This document shows, piece after piece, positions 1-9,262 of a DNA stretch of 64,000 bases. Position numbers and translations under genes: made by a program. The DNA is taken from positions 744,001-808,000 of the forward strand of contig NZ_CP091139.2 in NCBI RefSeq assembly GCF_021582895.2, written 5' to 3'. The number at the start of each line of letters is the position of its first letter. Position 1 is the first letter of the stretch. This DNA comes from Microbacterium elymi (GTDB lineage: Bacteria > Actinomycetota > Actinomycetes > Actinomycetales > Microbacteriaceae). A model generated the notes under the pieces. The model had not been told where the DNA came from, made no database searches, and was given only the letters and a program-made list of their open reading frames with translations.

Positions 1-681
1 GTCGGCGAGGAAGATGACGCGGTCGGCGCGTGCGGCGACGGCCGGGTCGTGCGTGACCATGATGATGGTCTGGTCCAGTTCGCGGGTCATCTGCGCGAGC
101 AGGTCGAGCACCTGTCGGCCGGTCCGCGAGTCGAGTGCGCCGGTCGGCTCGTCGGCGAAGACGGCATCCGGTCGTGTGATCAGCGCACGCGCGATCGCCA
201 CCCGCTGCTGCTGGCCGCCGGACAGCTCCGCGGGCCGACGCCGTCGAAGCTCGTCGAGGCCGACGGCGCGGATGATGCGGTCCAGCCAGGCGCGCTCCAC
301 GCGCCGGCCGGCCAGCAGCAGCGGCAGCGTCACGTTCTGCTCGACCGTCAGCGCGGGAAGGAGGTTGTAGGCCTGGAAGACGAACCCGACATGCGTGCGC
401 CGGAACTTCGCGAGCCGGTTGGCCCGCATCCGCGAGATGTCGGTGTCGCCGATCCAGACCGAGCCGCTCGTGGGGGTGTCCAGGCCGGCGGCGGTGTGCA
501 GGAAGGTGCTCTTGCCCGAGCCGGACGGTCCCATGATGGCGGTGAACGATCCCCGGTCCAGGACGAGATCGATGCCGCGCAGCGCCACCACCGCCGACGG
601 GCCGCTGCCGTACTGCTTGACGACCGACTCGAGCCGCACGGCGCGGCCGTCGGAATCGGCTCGCGCCGCTGTCACTGTCAT
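1..681 (-). CDS. ABC exporter ATPase (MacB/LolD-like), cut by window edge
   Basis: This is the ATP-binding subunit of an exporter of the MacB/LolD/FtsE type, which normally works with an FtsX-like permease. It reads on the minus strand from the ATG at 681 and runs off the left edge of the window. About 227 residues are visible without interruption. Seen in order are a Walker A GPSGSGKS (around residue 50), the Q-loop segment VFQAYNLLP, the signature LSGGQQQR, the Walker B VFADEPTGALDS and the switch segment MVTHDP. Its permease partner should lie just outside the window. The gene is divergent from a TetR regulator at 819, and a palindrome lies between them, so control by that regulator is likely. 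The transported substrate cannot be read from the sequence. Confidence 0.93.
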   Translation of the reverse strand, partial: MTVTAARADSDGRAVRLESVVKQYGSGPSAVVALRGIDLVLDRGSFTAIMGPSGSGKSTFLHTAAGLDTPTSGSVWIGDTDISRMRANRLAKFRRTHVGFVFQAYNLLPALTVEQNVTLPLLLAGRRVERAWLDRIIRAVGLDELRRRRPAELSGGQQQRVAIARALITRPDAVFADEPTGALDSRTGRQVLDLLAQMTRELDQTIIMVTHDPAVAARADRVIFLAD

Positions 682-742
682 GATGACTTCCTTCGTAGCG
701 GTGGTGCGCGGTTGCGCCCACGTAGTCGATCGAGCACCAACA

Positions 743-788
743 TGAGGCACCCCTCCGACTGTCCGGGTCAAACCGGAGGGATGCCTCA
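743..788. promoter_or_regulatory. Inverted repeat between ABC ATPase and TetR, operator candidate
   Basis: Arms TGAGGCACCCCTCCG (743-757) and CGGAGGGATGCCTCA (774-788) are complementary with one mismatch across a 16-base spacer. The repeat lies in the gap between the divergent ABC ATPase and TetR genes. That position fits an operator for the TetR protein encoded at 819. A hairpin in the 5' leader is the alternative. Confidence 0.55.
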
Positions 789-818
789 TGCATTCCCGAT
801 CCGAGGTAGATTTGGTCC

Positions 819-1476
819 ATGAGCACGGTCGAAGGCACGCAGCGGCCCCGGCGCCGTGATGCGCAGGAGCGCCGAGACCGCCTCCTGGCCGCGGCCCGGC
901 GCGAGTTCGCCGTGTCCGGAGTGGATGCCTCCCTGGAACGGATCGCTCGCGATGCCAGCGTCGCCATCGGGACCCTCTATCGCCACTTCCCGACCCGCCT
1001 GGACCTGCTCCTGGCCGCGCTCGAGCCTCGGCTTCGGGAGTTCGTCGACGGGTCCGAGCGGGCGCTGAAGATCGAGGACCCGTGGGAAGGGTTCGCCGCC
1101 TATCTGGAGAACCTGTTCCGCGTGCAGGCGGGAGACCGCGGTTTCAACGACTTCCTCTCCCGTCGCTTCCCGGGCAACGCGCACACCGAGCGCATCCACG
1201 ACGAGATGTGCCGGCAGATCGATGATGTGCTCACGCGAGCCCAGCAGGCAGGCCGGGTGCGTGCCGACCTCAGACGGGCCGACATCGTCACCCTGATCTG
1301 GTCGAACGGCCGGATGATCGATGCCACCCGCACCGGAGCGCCCCAGTCCTGGCGGCGTCAGCTCGCTCTCATGCTCGACGCCTATCGGGCCGAGCGGGCC
1401 CATCCGCTCCCCGAGCCGCCCCTGTCGGAGGAGCAAGCTGTACGACGCGATGGTACGGCTCAGCACTGAGGGCTGA
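819..1476 (+). CDS. TetR/AcrR family transcriptional regulator
   Basis: This is a repressor-type regulator of about 218 residues. The N-terminal helix-turn-helix is clear, with the typical recognition segment VAIGTLYRHFPTR around residues 48-60. The C-terminal ligand domain resembles that of regulators annotated near efflux genes. It is divergent from the ABC exporter ATPase (1-681), so the exporter is its probable target. The last codons are disrupted: at about 1434 the sequence reads GAGCAAGCTG where GAGCAGCTG would keep the frame. Without the extra A the protein ends EEQLYDAMVRLSTEG at the TGA at 1474-1476. With it, the frame ends at 1469 with an unrelated tail. I prefer the repaired reading, but the C-terminus is uncertain. 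Confidence 0.85.
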
Positions 1477-1486
1477 GCCGCCCGGC

Positions 1487-2666
1487 TCACGCGGGCGGCG
1501 GCGGAAGCTCGATCGGATCGCGCAGGCTCCGGCCCATCACGAGTCCCGCGACCAACGGGATCCCCATGAAGCCGAGCACGGCGTTGCGCAGCATCAGCTG
1601 GAGCCGGCTGCGCGGGGCGAAGGCCGATCCCAGCCCGATGGCCGCATCCTGCTTGCCGCGGACGACCGGGGCCAGTCGCCGCTCGGTGGCTGCGAAGGCC
1701 GCGGCGTGGTCGCCGTCCGAGCGGGCGAGCTCGGCGGCCAGCACGTACGCCTCGATCATCGCCAGCGCCGATCCCTGCCCGGCCAGCAGCGACGGGCAGG
1801 CCGCCGCGTCGCCGATCAGCGCCACCCGGCCGCGGCTCCACGACGGCATCAGAATCTGGCTGGCCCGATCCAGGTAGAACGTGCGGGCGTTCGGCAGCTG
1901 GGCAAGGATCGCCGGCACCTCCCAGCCCACGTCGCGCAGCCGCATCCGCAGCAGTTCGTGCTGCGCGGGCAGGTCATCGACCGGCACGGCGCCGTCGTGG
2001 CGGAACATGAAGCAGAACATCGTGGTGTCGTCGCGCAGCGCCACCCGCAGCGATTGCACGCCGACTTCGGTGTGCGTGACGGCGGCCAGCTCGTCCCGCG
2101 GCCGATAGCCGTGGACGTCGAACACGGCAACGGCGATGCCGAGGTCGCGCTCGTAGTCCTGCTCCGGTCCGAACGCCAGCGTGCGCACCCGGGAATGCAG
2201 TCCGTCCGCCCCCACCACGAGGTCGAAATCGCGGGTCCCGCCGCGCTCGAATCGGACGTGGACCCGGTCGCCGTCGTCGTCGAGGGCCTGCACGGTGTCG
2301 TCGAAGATGGTCTCCACCTGTCCGTCCAGCGCTTCGTGGATGGCTGACGCGAGGTCCGAGCGCGCGATGCTGACGTAGCGTCCTCCGGCCATGTCCACGA
2401 GGCGGAGCGGATCGAAGTGGGCGCGCCGTCTGCCGTCGGCGGAGACTTCGCGCATCTCCTCCATCCGGTAGCCCAGCTCCATCAGCCGGGGGACGATGCC
2501 CATCCGCTCGGCGACGTCGAAGCCGGATCCCCAGAAATCGAGCAGATAGCCGCCTTCCCGCGGTCGCGGCGCGCGCTCGAGCAGTGTCGGCTCGTGTCCG
2601 GACCTGCGCGAGCCAGTAGGCCAGGGTGGGGCCGGCGATACCCGCTCCGACGATCAGCACCTTCAC
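1487..2666 (-). CDS. FAD-dependent monooxygenase (PHBH/TetX-like fold)
   Basis: This is a flavoprotein hydroxylase of about 392 residues. The N-terminal dinucleotide-binding motif VLIVGAGIAGPT is followed by VVGADGLHSRVR and the second FAD motif GRVALIGDAAACPS. The substrate is unknown, and drug or aromatic hydroxylation are both possible. A frame break lies at about 2605, where one base seems extra between the GAGIAGPTLAYWLA segment and the next block SGHEPTLLER. I chose the GTG at 2666 because AGAGG lies about nine bases upstream. An upstream in-frame GTG at 2675 has no separate ribosome binding site. A palindrome at 2676-2710 covers that site. The gene ends 11 bases from the convergent TetR gene. 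Confidence 0.8.
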
Positions 2667-2675
2667 TCGGATCAC

Positions 2676-2710
2676 CTCTTAGACCAACGGTTCGACCGAT
2701 GGTCTAAGAG
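2676..2710. promoter_or_regulatory. 35-bp palindromic operator over the monooxygenase ribosome binding site
   Basis: The arms CTCTTAGACCAACGGT and ACCGATGGTCTAAGAG match as inverted repeats with one mismatch across a TCG centre. The core TTAGACCA...TGGTCTAA is typical in size and form for a TetR-family operator. It covers the AGAGG ribosome binding site of the minus-strand monooxygenase and lies about 95 bases upstream of trpS. The regulator is not evident nearby, since the TetR at 819 already has a palindrome of its own with a different sequence. Confidence 0.7.
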
Positions 2711-2804
2711 TAGCTCCGCCCGGCGGCGAGCGCCACCGAGGGCCGGGCTCCGGACGCCTCCGGACCGCGTGGCAGAGGGCGCAGCATCCGCTCAATAGAC
2801 TTGT

Positions 2805-3818
2805 GTGGTGAACAAGCCCCGTCTCTACTCAGGAATGCAGCCGTCGGCCGACTCCCTCCAGGCCGGAAACTACATCGGGGCCCTGCTGCAGTGGCGCACC
2901 CTGCAGGACACCTACGACGCGTTCTTCTCGGTCGTCGACCTGCACGCCCTCACCCAGCCGAACGACCCGGCCGAGCTGCGGGTCAAGACGCGGCGCACCG
3001 CCGCGCAGTACATCGCCGCCGGCATCGAGCCGTCGCGGTCGACGCTGTATGTGCAGTCGCACGTGCCCGCGCACGCCGAACTGACCTGGATCCTGTCCAC
3101 GATCACCGGGTTCGGCGAGGCCGGCCGGATGACCCAGTTCAAGGACAAGTCGCAGCGGTACGGTGCCGACCAGACCACGGTCGGACTCTTCACCTACCCG
3201 GTCCTGATGGCCGCCGACATCCTGCTGTACCAGACCGACATCGTGCCGGTCGGCGAGGACCAGAAGCAGCACGTCGAGCTCACCCGCGACCTCGCGGAGC
3301 GCTTCAACACGCGCTACGGCCGGGCGTTCGAGGTGCCGACGCCGGTGATCCAGAAGGACACCGCCCGCATCTACGACCTGCAGAACCCGACCGCGAAGAT
3401 GTCGAAGTCCGCCGAGTCGGATGCCGGGGTGCTGTGGCTGCTGGATGACCCGAGCGCCTCGGCCAAGAAGGTCATGCGCGCAGTGACCGACTCGGAGGGC
3501 TCGGTCCGCTACGACCGCGAGAACAAGCCGGGCGTCTCGAACCTGCTGGTGATCTATGCCGCCCTGACCGGCCGGCAGATCCCCGCGATCGAGGACGAAT
3601 ACGCCGGCCGCGGCTACGGCGACTTCAAGAAGGGCCTGGCCGAGGTCGTGGTGGACGAGTTCGGGCCGGTGCGCGAGCGCGCGCTGGCACTGCTGGACGA
3701 CCCGGCCGAGCTGGACCGCGCACTGGCCGCCAACGCCGCGCGGGCGTCCGAGATCGCCGAGCGCACCCTGGCCGACGTGTACGAGAAGGTCGGCCTGCTT
3801 CGTCGCGTCGTGCTCTGA
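2805..3818 (+). CDS. trpS: Tryptophan--tRNA ligase
   Basis: This class I aminoacyl-tRNA synthetase charges tRNA-Trp with tryptophan in the cytoplasm. The 337-residue frame is intact. Visible are the HIGH-like segment GNYIGA near residue 22, the tryptophan-binding region with [14 protein letters not shown], and the KMSKS loop ([10 protein letters not shown]) near residue 197. Length and motif spacing match bacterial TrpRS. The start is either GTG at 2805 or GTG at 2808. The upstream region also carries the palindrome at 2676-2710, but there is no reason to think trpS is controlled by it. No T-box-like leader is visible. Confidence 0.96.
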   Translation: MVNKPRLYSGMQPSADSLQAGNYIGALLQWRTLQDTYDAFFSVVDLHALTQPNDPAELRVKTRRTAAQYIAAGIEPSRSTLYVQSHVPAHAELTWILSTITGFGEAGRMTQFKDKSQRYGADQTTVGLFTYPVLMAADILLYQTDIVPVGEDQKQHVELTRDLAERFNTRYGRAFEVPTPVIQKDTARIYDLQNPTAKMSKSAESDAGVLWLLDDPSASAKKVMRAVTDSEGSVRYDRENKPGVSNLLVIYAALTGRQIPAIEDEYAGRGYGDFKKGLAEVVVDEFGPVRERALALLDDPAELDRALAANAARASEIAERTLADVYEKVGLLRRVVL

Positions 3819-3892
3819 CCCCGGCATCCTGCCGCGCCTCGGCGTGGCGTCGGCGTGGCGTCGGCGTGGCGTCGGACCGTTAGCCTGAACGG

Positions 3893-4449
3893 ATGGAACC
3901 GATCGTCCTGCGCACCGCGCGCCTCGAACTCGCCCCGCCCTCCCTCGCCGACGCCGCGGCGATCACGGCGGCGGCGCAGGATCCCGAGGTGCCGCGCTGG
4001 ACCACGCTGCCGTCTCCGTACACGCGCGAGCACGCGGAGGAGTTCATCGAGCATGCCGCGCACGGGTGGGATGCCGGAACCGAGCTGAACTGGGCGATCC
4101 GGCGCGACGGCGCCTGGATCGGGATGCTGGGGCTCGCGCACCTCGAGCGCGGTCAGGCCGCCGAGATCGGATACTGGATGGCAGCATCCGCCCGCGGCCA
4201 GGGCTGCTGACCGAGGCCGCGCGCGCGGTCATCGACGTCGGCTTCGCTCAGCTGGAGCTGGCACGGATCGAATGGCGCGCGGTCGTGGGAAACGTCCCGT
4301 CGGCGCGCACGGCGCGCGGCCTCGGCTTCCGGTACGAGGGGATGCTGCGGCAGGGCCTGTCCGATGTGCGCGGTCGGCACGACGGCTGGATCGCCGCGCT
4401 GCTGTCCGGCGACGACCGGACCCCGGTCGACTGGCCCGTCCTGCCCTGA
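3893..4449 (+). CDS. GNAT family N-acetyltransferase (RimJ/RimL type)
   Basis: This is an acetyl-CoA dependent acetyltransferase of about 185 residues with the RimJ/RimL arrangement. It begins IVLRTARLELAPPSLADA. The acetyl-CoA binding stretch AASARGQGLLTEAARAVIDVGF is followed by ARIEWRAVVGNVPSARTARGLGF and ends with a typical YEGMLRQG...DGWIAALL segment. The frame breaks at about 4207 in GGGCTGCTG: one base is missing, which makes a TGA where Leu-Leu-Thr should follow. Both halves are well conserved, so an error in the sequence is more likely than gene decay. The substrate is unknown. A short 11-bp tandem repeat (3840-3880) precedes it. Confidence 0.82.
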
Positions 4450-4522
4450 CGTCTCTGCCCTGGCCTCTCGCCCGGGACGTCTCGCCCTGGAGGTCTGGCG
4501 CGGTGGCACCCGTCACCATCCG

Positions 4523-4582
4523 GTGAGCCGTCAGAAGTGGTCGGAATCGCCGCGAAGATTCCAACCGTTTCTGCCGAGTCAT
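4523..4582. repeat. Dispersed 60-bp palindromic repeat, copy 1
   Basis: GTGAGCCGTCAGAAGTGGTC at the left and a diverged complement ending in GAGTCAT at the right can form a long hairpin with a short loop. Two further copies occur at 15575-15634 and 16622-16681. This copy lies between the acetyltransferase gene and recQ and is the least symmetrical of the three. It could act as a transcription terminator for the acetyltransferase gene. Confidence 0.75.
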
Positions 4583-4638
4583 GCTTCGACGGGCTTCGAC
4601 GGCGAGGGGATGTCGGCCGCGCATGGCACGCTGGAGGG

Positions 4639-6765
4639 ATGGCCGACGCACCCGACGACACCGCACTGCGGGCCGAGGCGCTGGAGGTGCTTGCGCACCC
4701 TCGTCGGCGCGCCGGCCGTCGACTTCCACGACGGGCAGTTCGAGGCGATCGCCGCGCTGGTGCGCGACCGGCGCCGGACGCTGGTGGTGCAGCGCACCGG
4801 GTGGGGCAAGTCCGCCGTCTACTTCGTCGCCACCCTGCTGATGCGCCGACGCGGCGCCGGACCGATGATCATCGTCTCGCCGCTGCTCGCGCTGATGCGC
4901 GACCAGGTGCAGGCCGCCGCCCGCGCCGGAGTGCGCGCGGTGTCGATCAACTCGGCGAATCCGACCGAGTGGGCGCAGGTGAGGGCCGCGCTCGAGGCGG
5001 ACGAGGTCGACGTCCTGCTGGTCTCGCCGGAGCGGCTGAACAACCCCGGCTTCCGCGACGAGCAGCTGCCGGCACTCGTGCGCCGGATGGGGATGCTGGT
5101 GATCGACGAGGCGCATTGCATCTCGGACTGGGGTCACGACTTCCGCCCCGACTACCGGCGCCTGCGCGAGCTGGCGGCGACGCTTCCGTCCGGCGTCCCG
5201 GTGCTGGCGACCACCGCCACGGCCAACGCCCGGGTCGTCACCGACGTCGCCGAGCAGCTGGGCGGTGCGGGGCACGAGGTGCTCACCATCCGCGGCACGC
5301 TGGCCCGGTCGTCGCTGCGGCTGGGCGTGCTGCGACTGCCCGCCGATGCCGCTCGGCTGGGCTGGCTGATCGCGCACCTGCGCGACCTGCCCGGCAGCGG
5401 CATCATCTACACCCTGACGGTGGCGGCCGCCGACGACACCGCCGCTGCGCTTGCGCGAGGCGGGGTACGACGTCCGCGCGTACACCGGCCGGACCGAGAC
5501 GGCCGAGCGCGAGGACGCCGAGAACGCCCTGAAGGCGAACACGGTCAAGGCGCTCGTGGCCACGAGCGCCTTGGGCATGGGGTTCGATAAGCCCGATCTC
5601 GGGTTCGTCGTGCATCTGGGGGCGCCCTCCTCCCCCGTCGCCTACTACCAGCAGGTCGGCCGCGCGGGGCGCGCCACCGAGAACGCCGACGTGCTGCTCT
5701 TGCCCGGCCGCGAGGATCCGGCGATCTGGAGCTATTTCGCGCACGCCTCGATGCCGACCCCGCAACGGGTCACGCAGGTGCTCGAGGCCCTGGCCGGCGC
5801 GGAGAGGCCCCTGTCCACCGCGGCGCTGGAGACCCGCGCCGACCTGAAGCGGTCCACGCTCGAGGTGCTCCTGAAGGTGCTCGACGTCGACGGCGCGGTG
5901 CGCCGCGTGCAGGGCGGATGGGTCGCCACCGGCGCCGACTGGGCGTACGACCACGCGCGCTACGACCGCATCGGCCAGGCGCGGCAGGACGAGGCCGCCG
6001 CGATGCTCGCGTACGAGACCACCGACGGATGCCGGATGCAGTTCCTGCAGTCCGCCCTCGACGACCCCGACGCCCAGCCCTGCGGCCGCTGCGACCGTTG
6101 CGCCGGCGGCTGGTACCCGGTCGAGGTCCCGGTGGATGCGGCGACCGCGGCATCCGCCACCCTCGACCGCGTCGGGGTCGAGCTCGCACCGCGGTCACTG
6201 TGGCCGACCGGGATGGCGGCTCTCGGCATCCCGGTGTCCGGCCGGATCGCGGCCGGACGCAACCTCTCGCCTGGGCGTTCGCTCGCCCGCCTCACCGACC
6301 TCGGCTGGGGCAACCGCATGCGCGAGCTGTTCGCGACCGGGGCACCGGACGCGCCGGTCGACACGGCGCTCGTGCAGGCGTGCACGCGGGTGCTCGCCGA
6401 ATGGGAGTGGAAGCTGCGGCCCGCCGCGGTCGTGTCGATGCCCTCCCGCAGCCGGCCCGCGCTCATCGCCTCGCTCGCACAAGCACTCGCCGGCATCGGC
6501 CGCCTGCCGTACCTGGGTGCGCTGGACGCGGTCGACGACGGGCCCCGCGGCGAACCCGGCGGCAACAGCGCCTATCGGCTCGCCGCCGTGTGGGGCCGCT
6601 TCGCGGTGCCGGATGCCGCGGCCACCGCGCTCGCCTCGCTCGGCGGACCCGTGCTGCTGGTGGACGACGTGGCCGACAGCCGCTGGTCGCTCACGGTCGC
6701 GGCCGGGGCGCTGCACGATGCCGGGGCGGCCGGCGTACTGCCGTTCACCCTGGCGCAAGCGCTGA
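4639..6765 (+). CDS. recQ: RecQ-family DNA helicase with C-terminal phosphoribosyltransferase-like domain
   Basis: This ATP-dependent 3'-5' DNA helicase acts in recombination and replication-fork repair. The repaired protein has about 707 residues. Walker A is TGWGKSAVYF near residue 55, the DEAH box is VIDEAHCISDWGHDFRPDYRRL near residue 155, and motif VI lies in QQVGRAGRA. The zinc cysteines appear in CGRCDRCAGGW near residue 485. The last 150 residues contain PVLLVDDVADSRWSL, which resembles a phosphoribosyltransferase PRPP loop. The ATG at 4639 follows GGAGGG. Three single-base insertions break the frame at about 4690 and 5449 (CTTGCGC for CTGCGC) and 6755 (CAAGCGC for CAGCGC). Removing the last one gives the stop at 6763-6765. 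Confidence 0.9.
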
Positions 6766-6817
6766 CGTCCGCCGAGCCGCCCCACCGGACGTCGGGCGCA
6801 GGTGGCAGGATGGCTCC

Positions 6818-7678
6818 ATGCCGGAGATGCCCGAGGTGCAGGGTCTGGCCGATTTCCTCGACGGCCGCATCACCGGCGTGCGCATCGTCCGCGCCACGGT
6901 CGCCAACATCGCGGCGCTGAAGACCTACGACCCGCCGATCGAGGCGCTGCGCGAGGCATCCGTGACCGGCGTCAGCCGACATGGCAAGTTCATCGACATC
7001 GCCACGGACGCCGGCCATCTCGTCTTCCATCTCGCCAAGGCGGGCTGGCTGCGCTGGTACGACACCCTGCCGTCGACGATCATCCGGCCGGGACGGACGC
7101 CGATCGCGCTGCGGGTCGCGCTGTCGGACGGCTCGGGGTTCGACCTGACCGAGGCCGGCACGAAGAAGTCGCTCGCCGTCTACGTCGTCCGGGCGCCGGA
7201 GGACGTGCCCGGGATCGCCCGGCTGGGTCCGGATCCGCTCGATCCGGCGTTCACCCGCGACGTGTTCACCGGCCTGCTGGCCGGCAAGCGCACCCAGATC
7301 AAGGGCTGCCTGCGCGACCAGGCCGTGATCGCCGGGATCGGCAACGCCTACTCGGACGAGATCCTGCATGCCGCGCGCATGTCGCCGTACGCCCTGGCGG
7401 CGGGCCTCGGCCCGGACGACGTCGATCGCCTGTACGCGGCGATGATCGAGACCCTGACGGATGCCGTGGCCACCGCATCCGGCAAGCCACCCGCCGATCT
7501 GAAGGACGCGAAGCGCCGCGGCATGCGCGTGCACGCGCGGCGCGGCGAGGCGTGCCCGGTCTGCGGCGACACGGTGCGCAGCGTGTTCTTCGCCGACCGC
7601 AGCCTGGAGTACTGCCCGACCTGCCAGACCGGCGGCAAGCCGCTCGCCGACCGACGGCTGTCGCGGCTGCTGAAATAG
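6818..7678 (+). CDS. Fpg/Nei family DNA glycosylase-AP lyase
   Basis: This base-excision repair enzyme of 286 residues removes oxidised bases and nicks the abasic site. It begins MPEMPEVQG, where Pro2 and Glu3 are the catalytic N-terminal residues after Met removal. The helix-two-turn-helix region contains QAVIAGIGNAYSDEILHAARMSP, and the C-terminal zinc finger is CPVCGDTVRS...YCPTC. The frame is intact. Family members start MPELPE more often, so the third residue Met is a small variation. Fpg and Nei cannot be separated with confidence here. It follows recQ by about 50 bases in the same direction, so the two repair genes may be co-transcribed. Confidence 0.92.
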   Translation: MPEMPEVQGLADFLDGRITGVRIVRATVANIAALKTYDPPIEALREASVTGVSRHGKFIDIATDAGHLVFHLAKAGWLRWYDTLPSTIIRPGRTPIALRVALSDGSGFDLTEAGTKKSLAVYVVRAPEDVPGIARLGPDPLDPAFTRDVFTGLLAGKRTQIKGCLRDQAVIAGIGNAYSDEILHAARMSPYALAAGLGPDDVDRLYAAMIETLTDAVATASGKPPADLKDAKRRGMRVHARRGEACPVCGDTVRSVFFADRSLEYCPTCQTGGKPLADRRLSRLLK

Positions 7679-7692
7679 CCGCGACCGGGCGA

Positions 7693-9236
7693 TCACGTGT
7701 CGTGCGTGCCCATCAGCGTGCGGGCATCGTCATCCACCCAGTCCAGCGACTTCGACACCGCCTTCTGCCACATCCGGTAGCGCCGCTCGCGCTCGTCGGC
7801 GTCCATCATCGGCTCGAACCGGCGGTCCTCCTGCCAGAGCGCGCGCAGCTCGTCGAAGCCCGACCACACTCCGGTGGCCAGGCCCGCCGCGTACGCGGCG
7901 CCGAGCGCCGTGGTCTCGACCACCCGGGGCGCACGACCGGCAGCCCGAGGATGTCGGCCTGGAACTGCATCAGCGTGTCGTTGCGGGTCATGCCGCCGTC
8001 CACCCGCAGATCCGGCAGCGTCTGCCCGGTGTCGCCGACCACCGCCTCGATCACGTCCCGCGTCTGGAACGCGGTGGATTCCAGCGCGGCCCGGGCGATG
8101 TGCGCCTTGTTCACGTACCGGGTGAGCCCCACCAGGGCTCCCCGCGCATCCGGCCGCCAGTAGGGCGCGAACAGCCCCGAGAACGCGGGCACGAAGTAGG
8201 CGCCGCCGTTGTCGTCGACGGTGGCGGCGAGAGTCTCCACATCCTCGGAGCGCGAGATGATGCCGAGGTTGTCGCGCAGCCACTGCACCAGCGACCCGGT
8301 CACGGCGATCGACCCCTCCACCGCGTACCGGGCCAGCTCGTCGCCGCACCGGTAGGCGACCGTGGTGATCAGGCCGTGCTCGCTGCGCACCATCTCCTCA
8401 CCGGTGTTCACGATCAGGAAGTTGCCGGTGCCGTACGTGTTCTTCGACTCGCCCACCTCGAACGCGGCCTGCCCGAACGTGGCCGCCTGCTGATCCCCGA
8501 GGATCCCGGCGATCGGGATGCCGCGGGCCACGCTGGGCAGCTGCGCCTCGCCGACGACCTGGGACGACGAGCGGATGTCGGGGAGCATGGCGCGCGGGAT
8601 GTCCCAGACCTGCAGCATCCGCTCGGACCAGTCGAGGCGCTCGAGGTCCATCAGCAGGGTGCGTGAGGCGTTCGTGACATCGGTGACGTGCACGCCGCCG
8701 CGCGCGCCGCCGGTGAGGTTCCAGATCACCCACGTGTCCGGGGTGCCGAACAGCAGGTCGCCGGCCTCGGCCGCCTCGCGCGCGCCGGGCACGGTGCGCA
8801 GGATCCAGGCGATCTTGGAGGCCGAGAAGTAGGTCGCCAGCGGCAGCCCGGTCACGTCGGCGAACCGCTGGGTGCCGGCCGGGTCGTCGGCGGCGAGCGC
8901 GTCGATGCGCTCCTGCGTGCGGGTGTCCTGCCAGACGATCGCGTTGCAGATCGGGCGGCCGGTGCGACGGTCCCAGACGATCGCGGTCTCGCGCTGATTG
9001 GTGACACCGATGCCGGCGACCTCGCGGGCGGTCAGCCGGGCGCGGCTGAGCGCGTGCGAGACGACCCACTCGGTGTTCGTCCAGATCTCGACCGGGTCGT
9101 GCTCCACCCATCCCGCGTGCGGGAAGATCTGCTCGTGCTCGCGCTGGGCGACCGCGACGATCTGCCCCTGCGCGTCGAACACGATCGCCCGGGTCGAGGT
9201 CGTCCCCTGGTCGATCGCCAGGACATGTCCGGCCAC
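7693..9236 (-). CDS. glpK: Glycerol kinase
   Basis: This FGGY-family kinase makes sn-glycerol 3-phosphate from glycerol and ATP. The repaired protein has about 514 residues, the usual length. It begins [17 protein letters not shown], which is the phosphate-binding motif, and contains [32 protein letters not shown] and the ATP-binding segment [24 protein letters not shown]. The frame breaks at about 7935, where a run of C seems one base short (CGCCCCGGG). The remaining 80 residues continue in another frame as [16 protein letters not shown]. The gene precedes glpD on the same strand order (glpD then glpK), which supports a glycerol-use pair. No glpF is present here. Confidence 0.93.
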
Positions 9237-9262
9237 GCTGCCTCCTTCGCCGATCCGTCAGG

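Noticed and set aside
13..822. Plus-strand frames over the ABC ATPase region
   Set aside because: They are antisense shadows of the minus-strand ATPase, whose Walker and signature motifs are clear.
3838..3880. Short tandem GGCGTGGCGTC repeats after trpS as a functional site
   Set aside because: The copies are few and imperfect, with no symmetry or promoter-like sequence.
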